A stretch of DNA of 64,000 nt from Myoxocephalus aenaeus (lineage: Eukaryota > Chordata > Actinopteri > Perciformes > Cottidae). The DNA lies in the NCBI GenBank assembly GCA_038501785.1, contig JBAMJR010000155.1, positions 192,501-256,500 on the forward strand. The letters run 5' to 3'. The notes beneath the pieces are model-generated. The model was not told where the DNA came from. It ran no database searches and saw nothing but the letters and a program-made list of their open reading frames with translations. This document shows, one piece after another, positions 46,835-56,993 of the stretch. Within the stretch, counting starts at the first letter, position 1; every line of letters starts with the position of its first letter. The position numbers were made by a program, and so were the translations under genes.

Positions 46835-49800
46835 TAAGAGTGGTGGAGTACCGCTGGGACCTCGGCTGAAGGAGATCCCCTGTAATGATGTAGTGATTCC
46901 TCAGCGCCCTGTGTGGAACTTATCCATCCACCAGGGGAGCACTTATCATAGCTGATGTGCATGTGGGAGTGTGCTTGTCATCGTATCATTATTATATTAG
47001 CGATGCAGTTTATAATACATCAGTAAAACAGTATTTATAATTAAAACAATACAATAATGTTGTTGTCCTTAAACTTTTCAATTGTGTGTCTATATGCAAA
47101 ACACACTTGATGACAATAACGTCGTAACAGGATAATCGGTATCCACAAAATCCAGAATAGAAAAAACATGAATACATAATATATATAAATCTGAAATCTG
47201 AATAACACGACATAATTGCTATCGGTGCATCTCTAGATCACATTGTGACGATCAGTTCATGAAAAGATGATGCTGAAGCCTCCAACCTGCCATCTACTCA
47301 CAACACCGCCTTCAGGCTTAAAACAACTCTAAAAGGATCCAATCGTGGTGGCTCCTTATTGCATTCACTAAATGTGACGTCTTTACAATCAAAACAATTG
47401 AGTCATTTTTTATTAATGTAGTGCAGTGATGAAATCAAACTGACAGTGTGACACGTACTCTCAAGATTCACATTTTTATTGAAAGAAAACGTCATTGAAC
47501 AGTTAGCCGACACATAACATAACCACTGTGACCGCGCAAAGCAAGGACGCGTGTTAACACATGAATACAGACAATAATTCACTTCTCGCTAGAAATTAAA
47601 TAAAATGTAATTGATGTTTCTGGTTTATTAATAGGCTTGAGTCAAAGATGGCTGCTTCTCCACCTCCTTGGGACATGTGAGTATTAATATGACTTTTCAT
47701 GACACAGCCAGGTTTCAGTAAGACCAAATAAATCAATTTATTTGGTCTACTACAACCTGAAAGTAACACCACAGTCCAACCATTCGGCCAACTCTGAAAA
47801 GACATGTTTTAGAACAGGCTCTGCAGTCTAAAAGTGTCCCACACACACACACACAACTACTGCAATCCTGTTTACGTTAACTTTATCTATCTACTGAAAC
47901 ATGACAAGAGAGCACAAAGAGTGCCAGCTGATGAAAACCCTCCCCACGGCGGAGCATTTCCGCTCTGCATGCACAGATACGAAGCTGCACCCCTCCAATG
48001 CACCCGCAACTACATCTGGCTATAATATACAAGAAGTAGCGGTGCAACGAATCACAACGTTATTGTGATTCACATTACGTTGAAAATGTGATTTTTGTAT
48101 TTAGTTGTTTCTTTTGTAAATGTAACCAATGATATTCACTAAGTGTATCTGTTGGGTTTTAATGCAGTTGGAGGCCACTTCTGTTGTACTTTGGTCCCTC
48201 CAGTTCCATCCACCTCTGGATTGTACACCAATGAACCGAGGCTCCATACCTCTCCTTTTATACCTGAAATGATATAGTAGACATACTTTATTTGGATGTG
48301 TACACATTTTGTCAAACTGCGCATGAATATGACATTTCTGGAGTTTCTTTCTTTTTCACTAAAGGAATTCACCATTAAAATCATTTTAAAGGAGACAGCT
48401 GGAGAGAAGACTTTATTTGATACTTGTGATAAACTCTGGTGGTGCTCAGTTGAGGGGAATGAGCCGACTGCAGGGCAGAAGAGGTTAAACAGGCCTCCAA
48501 GGTGCGGTTATCATCTTTGGCCAGCTGGTGGTAGTCTAGGTCTTTTCTTAGAAGCTTCCATTTGTTACCACAATAGAAGTAAGAGTGATAAGAAACAACT
48601 TCAAGACATACTACAGGTACTCAACTGCTACAGCACCGACACTGGTTACGCAATCATTATAATAATGTTTTTTCCAGACACAAACCCACTGAAGCCCCAA
48701 ATCCCAAAACTATCTATCTGTAATGAAGGTCCTCTCCATTACACACAGTTGTAGCACTTTGTACACAGGACTGCTTCAAGAAAAAGGACACACACGCCAA
48801 GGGTTAAATGTGTATTAAAATGTGTTGGCTGGTTTCTGGTAGACGTCTCAGCTGCCTCAGTTAGAATTGTTTTGGAGGCTGTAAAGAAACATACAGTTAG
48901 TTTGGCTAGTTGGGTTATCTCTACATAATGTGCTCACTGTCGCTTCATCTTTGTCAAAATTATGATTTAAGGGAATAATAATTGCTTGATTGTGCAGTAA
49001 CATAACATGTAATGTGTATTATGTTCAAGTCACTTCCCTCTGTTGTGTTCCAGCTTAAAGAGGTCGCAGGGTACCTGAGCACCAATTTATAGTTCTGTGA
49101 GATACTGTGTAATAATTAGTAGTGTTTGTGAAGTTGAATTACCTGTTGAGGCTTTATGACTCTATCGGGATGTGTAACACAAATAGAGATCATATGCCAC
49201 ATATCCTAAAGGCCTCAGTGAGAGATAGGAGCGTCATAGTGTGGAGCAGTGATAGACAGTGAACAAATAACCTCTGAAGCCAAGTGGCATGTCAGACTTC
49301 TATGGGAGATCTATGAGAATACGATCCCTCACCTGCCAGTGCCTTCGAACGAGCTAGTTTTACATATGCATATACAAATATGCCTATTTGAACTAACACA
49401 TTCCACCTTTATGGACATGCTCTCTGCCTCTGCTCTCTTCACACCATTCTTATCCTAATTTATCAACGGAAAACACTTCCCGGATGCCCTGTGAAGTGTA
49501 GGCTGGGACCATTGGATGCAGAGGACCTGATAGTACCCAGACGGACTTTGGCTTCAACTCTCTAACAAGTTATTCACTAAAACCTACAAGACAGGCCCCT
49601 AACATGGCAAATGCATCCGGGTAAGACCAAAAATGTTTTGCCTATTAGTTTAGTTTATTCAATTTACTTACATTAGGGGCAATGTACAAAAATACATTAC
49701 TCTCATGACAGAAAAGGGATGCGTTGTACCATTGTAGATTAAAGACAACAGAGTAGAAAACAGAAACTAACTATGAACTTTAACATTTAACTAGTATGTA

Positions 49801-50007
49801 CAATATAAGTATACATCGAATAATATAAATGAACATAACAGACCTGACTATCCGCTGTATTCTGTCTCTGTCCTGTTTGGTGGCCGATCCAAACCACACA
49901 GTGATGTAAGAACAGAGAACAGACTGGATGATGGCGGAGTAAAACCGGATCAGCAGCTCCTGAGGCCTCTGCTGTCATCATAGTCACCATTTAACTTTGT
50001 GACAGCA

Positions 50008-50091
<84 letters not shown>

Positions 50092-50095
50092 TTAT
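46833..50095 (+). other. downstream region of copy B without located coding exon
   Basis: It contains old dispersed repeats (48479-48600, partner 13925-14050; 49150-49570, partner 18480-19420), a short CA tract at 47840-47853 and a long GT tract at 50011-50090. The ORF at 48296-48754 overlaps a repeat and shows no domain. The last exon of copy B should lie here or in the following 160 bp. Confidence 0.45.
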
Positions 50096-50530
50096 AAGTC
50101 CCCAGCGCATGGATGTGACTATAAACATAAATACACTATTGTTTACAAAGCAACAGAGGAAATGTTTAAAAAGACAAAGGAGCTACATGAGACAGTGTTC
50201 AGAGCAGAATGCTCCGCTGGTCTCCACAGGCTTGCTCGGGTGAATTATTTGCTTGAAGAATAAAGTCTATTGCATTGAACTCTGACCGTTTCCAATGCTT
50301 TCTTTAAACATCTTTGGGACATCAATAGTTACTAATTACAGAATAGACCAACTGTTTGAGCTGGAGTTTAGACTTCATCAACCGGCCCAGCCTGAGCTTC
50401 TGCTCTCCAACACAAACTCAACTGCCAGTAGACAGAAGTACAGTACAGTTATGTTAATTTAGCACATGACAAACATCTCGGAAATGTTGCAGCAGAGGCA
50501 AGACTTTATGTATAAAACCAAATTAGGATC
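50095..50530 (+). repeat. 3'-end repeat to the right of copy B, with polyadenylation signal
   Basis: This is the third copy of the 21171-21660 sequence. AATAAA is at 50259-50264, then 'gtctattgcattgaa', then the 'gagcttctgctctccaacac' sequence. It is probably the genuine 3' end of copy B. Here one frame stays open for about 45 codons (KATEEMFKK...NYLLEE). In the other two copies it is broken. Confidence 0.6.
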
Positions 50531-50703
50531 TAATGTTTTGAACCACTCCAATCCATGCTGGGATGGCGTTATTATTTCTATAGCTTTTAGAGTCTCAGTT
50601 TTTAGATCGTTTGATGGGTGTTCCTCAGCATTAACTTCATGTTAATCTCTAGTGAATTGTAGTCCCTTTGAAGTCATCACTATGGCAACCTTTGATCAAG
50701 TCT

Positions 50704-50739
<36 letters not shown>

Positions 50740-51770
50740 TTCTCATTAGTGCAGTTTGACAGACACACAGACACTGATACATACACATATGACTTCTGTC
50801 TGTCTGTCTGTCTCTCGCTCTCTGTGTCTCTCTCTCCCTCCCTCTCTCTCCCTCTCTCTCCCCTCTCTCTGTCTCTCTCTCCCCTCTCTCTCTCTGTCTG
50901 TCTCTCTCTCTCTTTGTCTCTCCTCTCTAGTTGACAATGGTTGACTGTGTGTGTGTGTCTATGTGCGCACGTGTTATTACAGTCGAGTGCACATTTTCAT
51001 GTGTACGCGCGTGTGTATGTCACTTTAAATACAGAGATGAGGATATCACCATCATATTTTTTACTCCACAAAAAGAACAAGCATATCAGCGCGTTCGGCT
51101 GCTTCTTTCCTCTCTGTTGAATGTACTAGTTTGGTGATTTGAACATGTTTTTGCCTCGGAATCTGTGGTTTAACAGATGGTTTTGTAGACAATCTGTACA
51201 CACATATGACTTGGAGAAATATTCAGTCAAAGGCATTGTAAGGCCTCCTGTCTGTCTACCTGTCTGTCTGTCTTTCTGTCTTCCCTTTCAAAATAAAAGC
51301 CCCATGAATTAACTGTATCTTAACAAATGAGGATTTTTGTATTAAATACTTAATGCTCTTACTAATACTTTGACTACTGCTGCTAATATTTCGACTATTA
51401 CTACTACTGCTACTAATACTACAACTACTGCTATAACTATTACTACTTACTACTACAGCTATTAGTATGACTACTACTACTGCTATTACTACTCTCCTTT
51501 CTTGGATTATAATTCATCTCTTGATTTATTTAGATGATGCAGTTTTGCTTCCAACCTTTCCAGTTATACATTTAAACAACAAGGACTTTCAGCAGTTCAG
51601 TTAAATGCTTTTTGGCTTCAACACTTTTCAGCAGGTAGTTTGCCCTTTCTGTATATTCAGCTATATTCTGCTATTTTCAGCTATATCCAGCAATATTCAG
51701 CTATATTAAGCGTTTTCAGCTATATTCAGCTATTTTAAGCTATATTCAGTTATTTTCAGCTATATGCAGT
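50530..51770. other. simple-repeat-rich intergenic DNA
   Basis: CA tract 50706-50735, CT-rich tract 50795-50930, TAC-rich stretch 51380-51490, and at 51655-51775 about ten imperfect units of 'cagctatattcagctatttt'. No conserved ORF. Confidence 0.7.
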
Positions 51771-51984
51771 GTGATGTCTTGAGAGGTCGGGATCGTGAGG
51801 TGAGGCGTGGGTGTACAGATCGAGACGACAAGCAGTGGGTTTCTTAACTCAAAAGTCTGTATTTAGCAAAAAGGTCAAACTTAAATCCAACAAAAAGGTC
51901 GTTGCACAAAACAAAACATAAATACTCCAGTTTACTCCTGGTTCCTTGCTTCCTTAATCTATCTCCAACTCTCCTTCCTCTTCC
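51771..51984 (-). other. possible 3' LTR / 3' untranslated part of the Gmr1-like element
   Basis: This sequence lies just after the stop of the minus-strand retrotransposon ORF. Read on the minus strand it would end ...CTCTCAAGACATCA, compatible with an LTR end. No matching copy was found to the right of 56442, so LTR status is unproven. Confidence 0.3.
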
Positions 51985-54900
51985 CTACTCCTGGCCTTGC
52001 TTTTGTCTCACCAGCCTTTCCCTAGGGTAATCAGCCTCATCCCTTTCAGCTGGGCAGCAGCCTCGGGCCTGGCTGCCCTGCTGACTGGGAATTGTAGTTT
52101 GTTCCCCAGATGCCATGATGGTTTGTAGTCCCTGCTGCAACCACTGGGAGGGAATGTACCTCCCATTGATGACACTACCTCTTATGACATCACATTTCCC
52201 CCTCCGCTGGCTTGAGATTTCCGGAGGACCAGAAATGGCCCACAGGACATCTCGTCGTGAGAGGGCATCTGCATTCCCATGGTTCCGGCCTGCCCTGTGA
52301 ACAACACAGAAGTTAAAAGCTTGAAGGCTGAGGAACCACCGTGTTACCCGACTGTTGGTTTCCTTATTTCTTGCCATCCACTGCAAAGGCGCATGGTCCG
52401 TGATCAGCGTGAATTTCCGCCCAATGAGGTAATAGCGAAGGGTTTCGAGGGCCCACTTAACTGCCAGACATTCTTTTTCCAGTGTAGAGTATCTTTTCTC
52501 ATGGGCCAATAGCTTTCTGCTACTGTAGAGGATGGGGTGCTCCTCCCCCTGCTGTACCTGGGAGAGTACCGCCCCCAGACCCACCTCTGAGGCGTCCGTC
52601 TGAACCACAAACTCCTTGTTAAAGTCTGGGACTGCGAGTACGGGGTGGGAACACAAGGCCTTCTTGAGGCTCATGAAGGCCTCCTCTGCCTCCTGGGACA
52701 ACTTCATCATTCGGGGCTGTCTCTTAGCCGTTAGGTCTGTTAGAGGGGCAATAAGATCAGAAAAGTTAGGAACAAAGCGCCTGTAGTAGTTTGCCAGCCC
52801 TATAAAAGATTTCACTTGTCTCTTTGTTACAGGGTGTGGCCAGTCTTGGATGGCCCTCAGTTTAGCCTCTTGCGGTTTGACCAGGCCCCGCCCTATTGTG
52901 TATCCGAGGTACTGGGTTTCACTATAGGCTAACCTACACTTGCTGGGGTTAGCTGTGAGACCTGCTTCACAAAGTGCATCCAGCACCTTCTGTACCTGGA
53001 ACAGATGACTTTCCCAATCTGTGCTATGTATCACTATGTCATCTAAGTAGGCTGCGGCATACTTCTTGTGGGGTCGCAGGACCCGGTCCATGAGCCGTTG
53101 GAACGTGGCAGGGGCTCCGTGCAGCCCAAATGGTAATTTGGTGTACTGAAAGAGCCCCTCACTTGTTGCAAAGGCCGTTTTCTCCCTGGAAGCTGGGGAA
53201 AGCGGGACTTGCCAGTATCCCTTTGTGAGGTCCAGCGTTGTGATGAAGCGAGCCATTCCCAGACGATCTATTAATTCGTCTACTAGGGGCATGGGATAAG
53301 CATCAAACTCCGATATGTCATTTAGCTTCCTAAAGTCATTACAGAACCGAGTTGACCTATCAGGTTTGGGGACCAGTACGATAGGGCTCGCCCAGGCACT
53401 ATGTGACTCTTCGATAACACCCAGCTCCAGCATCTTTTTAACCTCCTCCTGAATTGTTACCTTATGGGCCTCTGGCACTCTGTAGGGACGCTGATTCACT
53501 ACTTTACCCGGCTTGGTGCGGATCTCATGTACAGCGAGGTGCGTTGTGCCGGGCTTAGCTGAGAACACCTCCCGGTTACGATCTACTAGCTCCATGCACT
53601 CCTGTCGTTGCTGGGGGGACAGCTCAGGGCCCACTTTTATGACCTCCCTTGGTGCAGCTCCTGTGTCTTTTGGAGGTAAACAGGTTAATAGGACCTCTGC
53701 AGAGTGCCATTTCTTCAACAGGTTTATGTGATACAGCTGTTCTGGTTTCCTCCTCCCTGGTTGCTTTACTCTGTAGTTCACTTCTCCCACTCTTTCAATA
53801 ATTTCATAGGGCCCCTGCCAAGTCGCTAAAAACTTACATTCTGCAGTGGGTACCAGTACCAGGACCCGGTCTCCTGGCCTGAACTCTCTGGGCTGTGCCG
53901 GGCGGTTGTAGGATGCTTGCTGTTCTCTCTGAGCTTTTTCCATGTGCTCTCTGACAATAGGATAAATGGCCTTCACTCTGTCTTTCATGGCCTCCACATG
54001 CTCAATAACCGTGCGGTGAGGACACGGCTGTTTTTCCCAGGATTCTTTCGCCAGGTCCAGGATCCCCCTGGGTTTGTACGAGTACAGGAGCTCAAAAGGG
54101 GAGAAGCCTGTAGACGCTTGGGGAACCTCCCGAACGGCAAACATCAGGTAGGGGAGGAGTTGGTCCCAGTTACGGCCATCTCTTTCAATTGTCTTCCTTA
54201 GCATCATTTTAAGAGTCTTGTTGAACCTCTCTACTAGTCCGTCTGTTTGAGGGTGATATACTGACGTTCTGAGGTGCTTGATCTTTAGGAGGGAGCACAG
54301 GCCTTTGGTGACACGAGACATAAAAGGGGTCCCCTGATCTGTCAGTATCTCTTTTGGAAGCCCTACTCTACTGCTTAGGAGGAACAGTTCTTTGGAGATC
54401 TGCTGGGCTGTAGCCTTTCTGAGGGGTATAGCCTCGGGATACCGGGTAGCATAGTCCACTAGGACCAGAATATACTGATGCCCCCGAGCACTCTTTGGTA
54501 GGGGACCCACAATATCCAACCCAATCCTTTCAAAGGGGACCTCAATAATGGGGAGGGGAATCAGAGGATTTCTAAACGAGGGTCGAGGGGCCACGAGCTG
54601 ACATTCGGGACAGCTTCTGCAATAATTTTCGACTTCCTTGTGAATGCCTGGCCAAAAGAACCGCTGTAAAATCCTATCTTTAGTCTTTTCCACTCCGAGA
54701 TGGGCTCCCAGCAGGTGTGTATGGGCCAGTTGTAACACCGTTGGGCGAAAGGATTTCGGCACTAACAACTGCTCTGTTACCTCCTCTTGCACTTCTATCA
54801 CCCGGTACAGTAGGCCATTCTTCACAGCAAAATGAGGGTAAGTTACACCACCTCTCGGGTCTTGGTCCACCCCTTCTATTACTCTCACACTCCGCAAAGC

Positions 54901-56442
54901 ATTTATCAATGTTGTATCCTTGAGTTGAGCCGTACCATACTGGCCTGAGAGTGGGGCCTGGCCGTCCGCAGCTGTCTGTCTGCCTTCCTCGCTGGACGAC
55001 GGCTGGTGGCTTTCTTGGGGCTCCTCTTCGCCTTCTGAGGCCGGGTCCACATCGCTGGCTGATTCTGCAGCACCGAGAAAAGCATTCACTGGGGAAGAGG
55101 GAAGTGTTAAACCAGTCCTGGGCACATTTTTTGGTCTATATTTCAGTTTAACCTTACCCCTGGGCTGCTCTGTCTCCCTCGACCGTCTCTCCTGTACCTC
55201 TCTCCAGAGCCTGAGGAACAGGGGACAATCTCTTCCAATTAAAAGAGAGACTGGCAGGGAATCCAGCACCCCCGCCTTGACTTCACACCTGCCTTGCGTT
55301 GTGATTAGCTTCACCGTACACGTAGGATACTGGCGTGTATCACCATGGACACATGAAACTGGTCGTGTCCCTTCCTGAAGCCAGTCTGTTCCCTCCATCA
55401 ACGGTTTGTGAACTAGTGTATAATTACTTCCGGAATCCAGTAAAGCTTCCACATCCTGATTATTAAGCTTCACAGGGCAAGTAAAAGCTTGGTACTCTGT
55501 ACCCTCCATCAAGGAGGCGTAGAGGTGTGTAGGCTGGCTGCTAGCGGACTCTGTCGGCATTAGTTCGTCCCCTTTATTGCATTGCCGTGCTATATGTCCG
55601 AGCTCCCCGCATCTGTAGCATTTTACAGTACCCCTCTCTAGCATCTGTTTTCTTGGCTCTCGCTCAGCCTGATACCGTCCTTGTATATTGATCGGCCGGG
55701 TTGGGTTACTTTGAGTGGGTCTTTCGGGCTGGGGATTTGGATTTACGGGTTGAGCTTGCGACGCGGGTTGCTCCTTTTTCCCCATGCGGAGCATTTCATT
55801 AGTGGCCTGGTACTGTTCAACTGCCTCCACTAAGGCAACGGCCGTAGCTGGAGCGCTGTGGCTCACAACCCTCTTTGCCTCATAGGGCAGTGCCCGTAAG
55901 TAACGATCTACCACAACGGCTTCCACTATAGCTGCTGCCGAGGTTCTACTCGGATCCAGCCATTTCTTTGTGATACGTATTAGCTCATGAATCTGTGCCC
56001 GGGGGGGTTGGTCATTCCTAAAGCCCCAATTGTGGAACCGTTGGGCCATTCCAAACCTAGTAAGTCCTATTCTACTTAATATTTCCTCTTTAAGGACATC
56101 ATAGTCATTGGCTATTGTGCTATCCAAGTCTTGAAAAGCCTTCTGTGACTCACCGGACAGGAACGGAGCAAGGATACCAACCCACTGGTCTTCCGGCCAT
56201 TTCTCTCTGGTGGCCGTATTTTCAAACGCATGAAGATAGGCTTCTGGATCATCGGTGTGTCCCATTTTAGGGATAAAATCACTGGCCCGGATTACAGGTT
56301 TGGGGTTCAGTGGCCCTGCGTTTTGAAGCTGACTTCTCTGCAGCTCGAGTTCCTCCTCCTTCAACATGTTGGCTTTCCTTTGCTCCTCCACCAAGGCCTG
56401 ATGTGGCGACAGCCTGGCGTTTCCCATCATGCACTGGGCCAT
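51985..56442 (-). CDS. Gmr1-like Ty3/gypsy retrotransposon Gag-Pol polyprotein (1485 codons, intact)
   Basis: One uninterrupted frame encodes Gag and Pol. Gag comes first, with a zinc knuckle CYRCGELGHIARQC (275-288). Protease has DSGS (336-339). Integrase follows with an HH-CC region (about 576-614), catalytic D643, D702 and E738, and a GPY-type C-terminus (about 875-886). Reverse transcriptase is next (about 990-1170; YLDD at 1132-1135), then RNase H (about 1280-1395; TDAS, LEKECLA, TDHAPL, HRAGRNHGNADALSR). Integrase before reverse transcriptase is the reverse of ordinary Ty3/gypsy elements and is the hallmark of the Gmr1 group described in deuterostomes. All catalytic residues I can see are present, so the enzyme set could be functional. 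The first 14 codons and the leader coincide with a separate short repeat, so the true start may be M26. No clear flanking LTR pair was found. It encodes self-copying machinery, not a host function. Confidence 0.9.
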   Translation of the reverse strand: MAQCMMGNARLSPHQALVEEQRKANMLKEEELELQRSQLQNAGPLNPKPVIRASDFIPKMGHTDDPEAYLHAFENTATREKWPEDQWVGILAPFLSGESQKAFQDLDSTIANDYDVLKEEILSRIGLTRFGMAQRFHNWGFRNDQPPRAQIHELIRITKKWLDPSRTSAAAIVEAVVVDRYLRALPYEAKRVVSHSAPATAVALVEAVEQYQATNEMLRMGKKEQPASQAQPVNPNPQPERPTQSNPTRPINIQGRYQAEREPRKQMLERGTVKCYRCGELGHIARQCNKGDELMPTESASSQPTHLYASLMEGTEYQAFTCPVKLNNQDVEALLDSGSNYTLVHKPLMEGTDWLQEGTRPVSCVHGDTRQYPTCTVKLITTQGRCEVKAGVLDSLPVSLLIGRDCPLFLRLWREVQERRSRETEQPRGKVKLKYRPKNVPRTGLTLPSSPVNAFLGAAESASDVDPASEGEEEPQESHQPSSSEEGRQTAADGQAPLSGQYGTAQLKDTTLINALRSVRVIEGVDQDPRGGVTYPHFAVKNGLLYRVIEVQEEVTEQLLVPKSFRPTVLQLAHTHLLGAHLGVEKTKDRILQRFFWPGIHKEVENYCRSCPECQLVAPRPSFRNPLIPLPIIEVPFERIGLDIVGPLPKSARGHQYILVLVDYATRYPEAIPLRKATAQQISKELFLLSSRVGLPKEILTDQGTPFMSRVTKGLCSLLKIKHLRTSVYHPQTDGLVERFNKTLKMMLRKTIERDGRNWDQLLPYLMFAVREVPQASTGFSPFELLYSYKPRGILDLAKESWEKQPCPHRTVIEHVEAMKDRVKAIYPIVREHMEKAQREQQASYNRPAQPREFRPGDRVLVLVPTAECKFLATWQGPYEIIERVGEVNYRVKQPGRRKPEQLYHINLLKKWHSAEVLLTCLPPKDTGAAPREVIKVGPELSPQQRQECMELVDRNREVFSAKPGTTHLAVHEIRTKPGKVVNQRPYRVPEAHKVTIQEEVKKMLELGVIEESHSAWASPIVLVPKPDRSTRFCNDFRKLNDISEFDAYPMPLVDELIDRLGMARFITTLDLTKGYWQVPLSPASREKTAFATSEGLFQYTKLPFGLHGAPATFQRLMDRVLRPHKKYAAAYLDDIVIHSTDWESHLFQVQKVLDALCEAGLTANPSKCRLAYSETQYLGYTIGRGLVKPQEAKLRAIQDWPHPVTKRQVKSFIGLANYYRRFVPNFSDLIAPLTDLTAKRQPRMMKLSQEAEEAFMSLKKALCSHPVLAVPDFNKEFVVQTDASEVGLGAVLSQVQQGEEHPILYSSRKLLAHEKRYSTLEKECLAVKWALETLRYYLIGRKFTLITDHAPLQWMARNKETNSRVTRWFLSLQAFNFCVVHRAGRNHGNADALSRRDVLWAISGPPEISSQRRGKCDVIRGSVINGRYIPSQWLQQGLQTIMASGEQTTIPSQQGSQARGCCPAERDEADYPRERLVRQKQGQE

Positions 56443-56640
56443 GCAGTCTGTGGAGGTCTACCTGGCTCTCAAATCGATGGCCGCCTTGATCTCGTGAGAA
56501 TAACGTTGACCACATGTGCATGACGTCAGAGCAAGTCGGGACCAAGTCGGACACAAATCTAACCTCCATGCATTGCGTGTCGATCGCCGGCGATCGATTC
56601 TGCACAAAACTGGCTCATCTCGAACGAGCCTAATGTCATG
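56443..56640 (-). repeat. leader of the Gmr1-like element, shared with Ig-gene intron 3
   Basis: Read on the minus strand, 'ttcgagatgagccagttttg' through 'gtggtcaacgttattctcac' matches 24594-24826 and 40494-40672 on the plus strand. To the right, 56641-56780 is different sequence, with a GT tract at 56666-56685. Confidence 0.65.
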
Positions 56641-56990
56641 GTCCCTGCTGTCCCTCTCTGTCTTGTGTGTGTGTGTGTGTGTGTGTCTGCCTGGGCGTGG
56701 CCTTCCCTTCCCCTCCTGCTGCCAATTAACCGGCACACATGCAACCAATTCACTCATCAAGCCTCACAGTTTGCAGTTCAACTTGTGTGAAGCATGTATA
56801 CTCTGCAAAATGTTAACTCGTTGTTAGACCTCTGAATCATCTGTGGGGAAAGAGCTCTGACCATTCAGTGTCTGTTCAAAAAAGACATTTGAGAGAACGG
56901 ACACTTCCAAGTGGTAAACCAGTATTCTCACACATTAGGGTGTGTCCTGGTTAACTTGAAGTATTTAGGAAGTTTGGTGTATCCTGTCTG
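56641..56990. other. spacer between the two retroelements
   Basis: GT tract, then 'ctgcctgggcgtggccttcc' and 'ccaattaaccggcacacatg', phrases that look like an LTR or other fish repeat fragment. No ORF of note. Confidence 0.3.
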
Positions 56991-56993
56991 ACG

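Larger units (their letters stand above)
37754..50100 (+). repeat. tandem duplication unit B (right of the retrovirus)
   Basis: It is collinear with unit A from 21638 onwards, near-identical through exon 7, and then extends past the point where A departs. B-specific fragments at 39206-39340 and 43990-44021 carry the TAGGGTGACCA/TGGTCACCCTA ends of the hAT family seen at 14495-16412. Confidence 0.85.

Noticed and set aside
48296..48754. 152-codon plus-strand frame in the region after copy B
   Set aside because: Part of it is a dispersed repeat also found at 13925-14050, and no domain is visible. The phase and sequence do not continue the tail of copy B.
50668..50934. Frame beginning VFSLVQFDRH after a CA tract, considered as the last exon of copy B
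   Set aside because: The phase fits, but the frame runs into a CT simple repeat with no stop and lies beyond the probable poly(A) signal at 50259.
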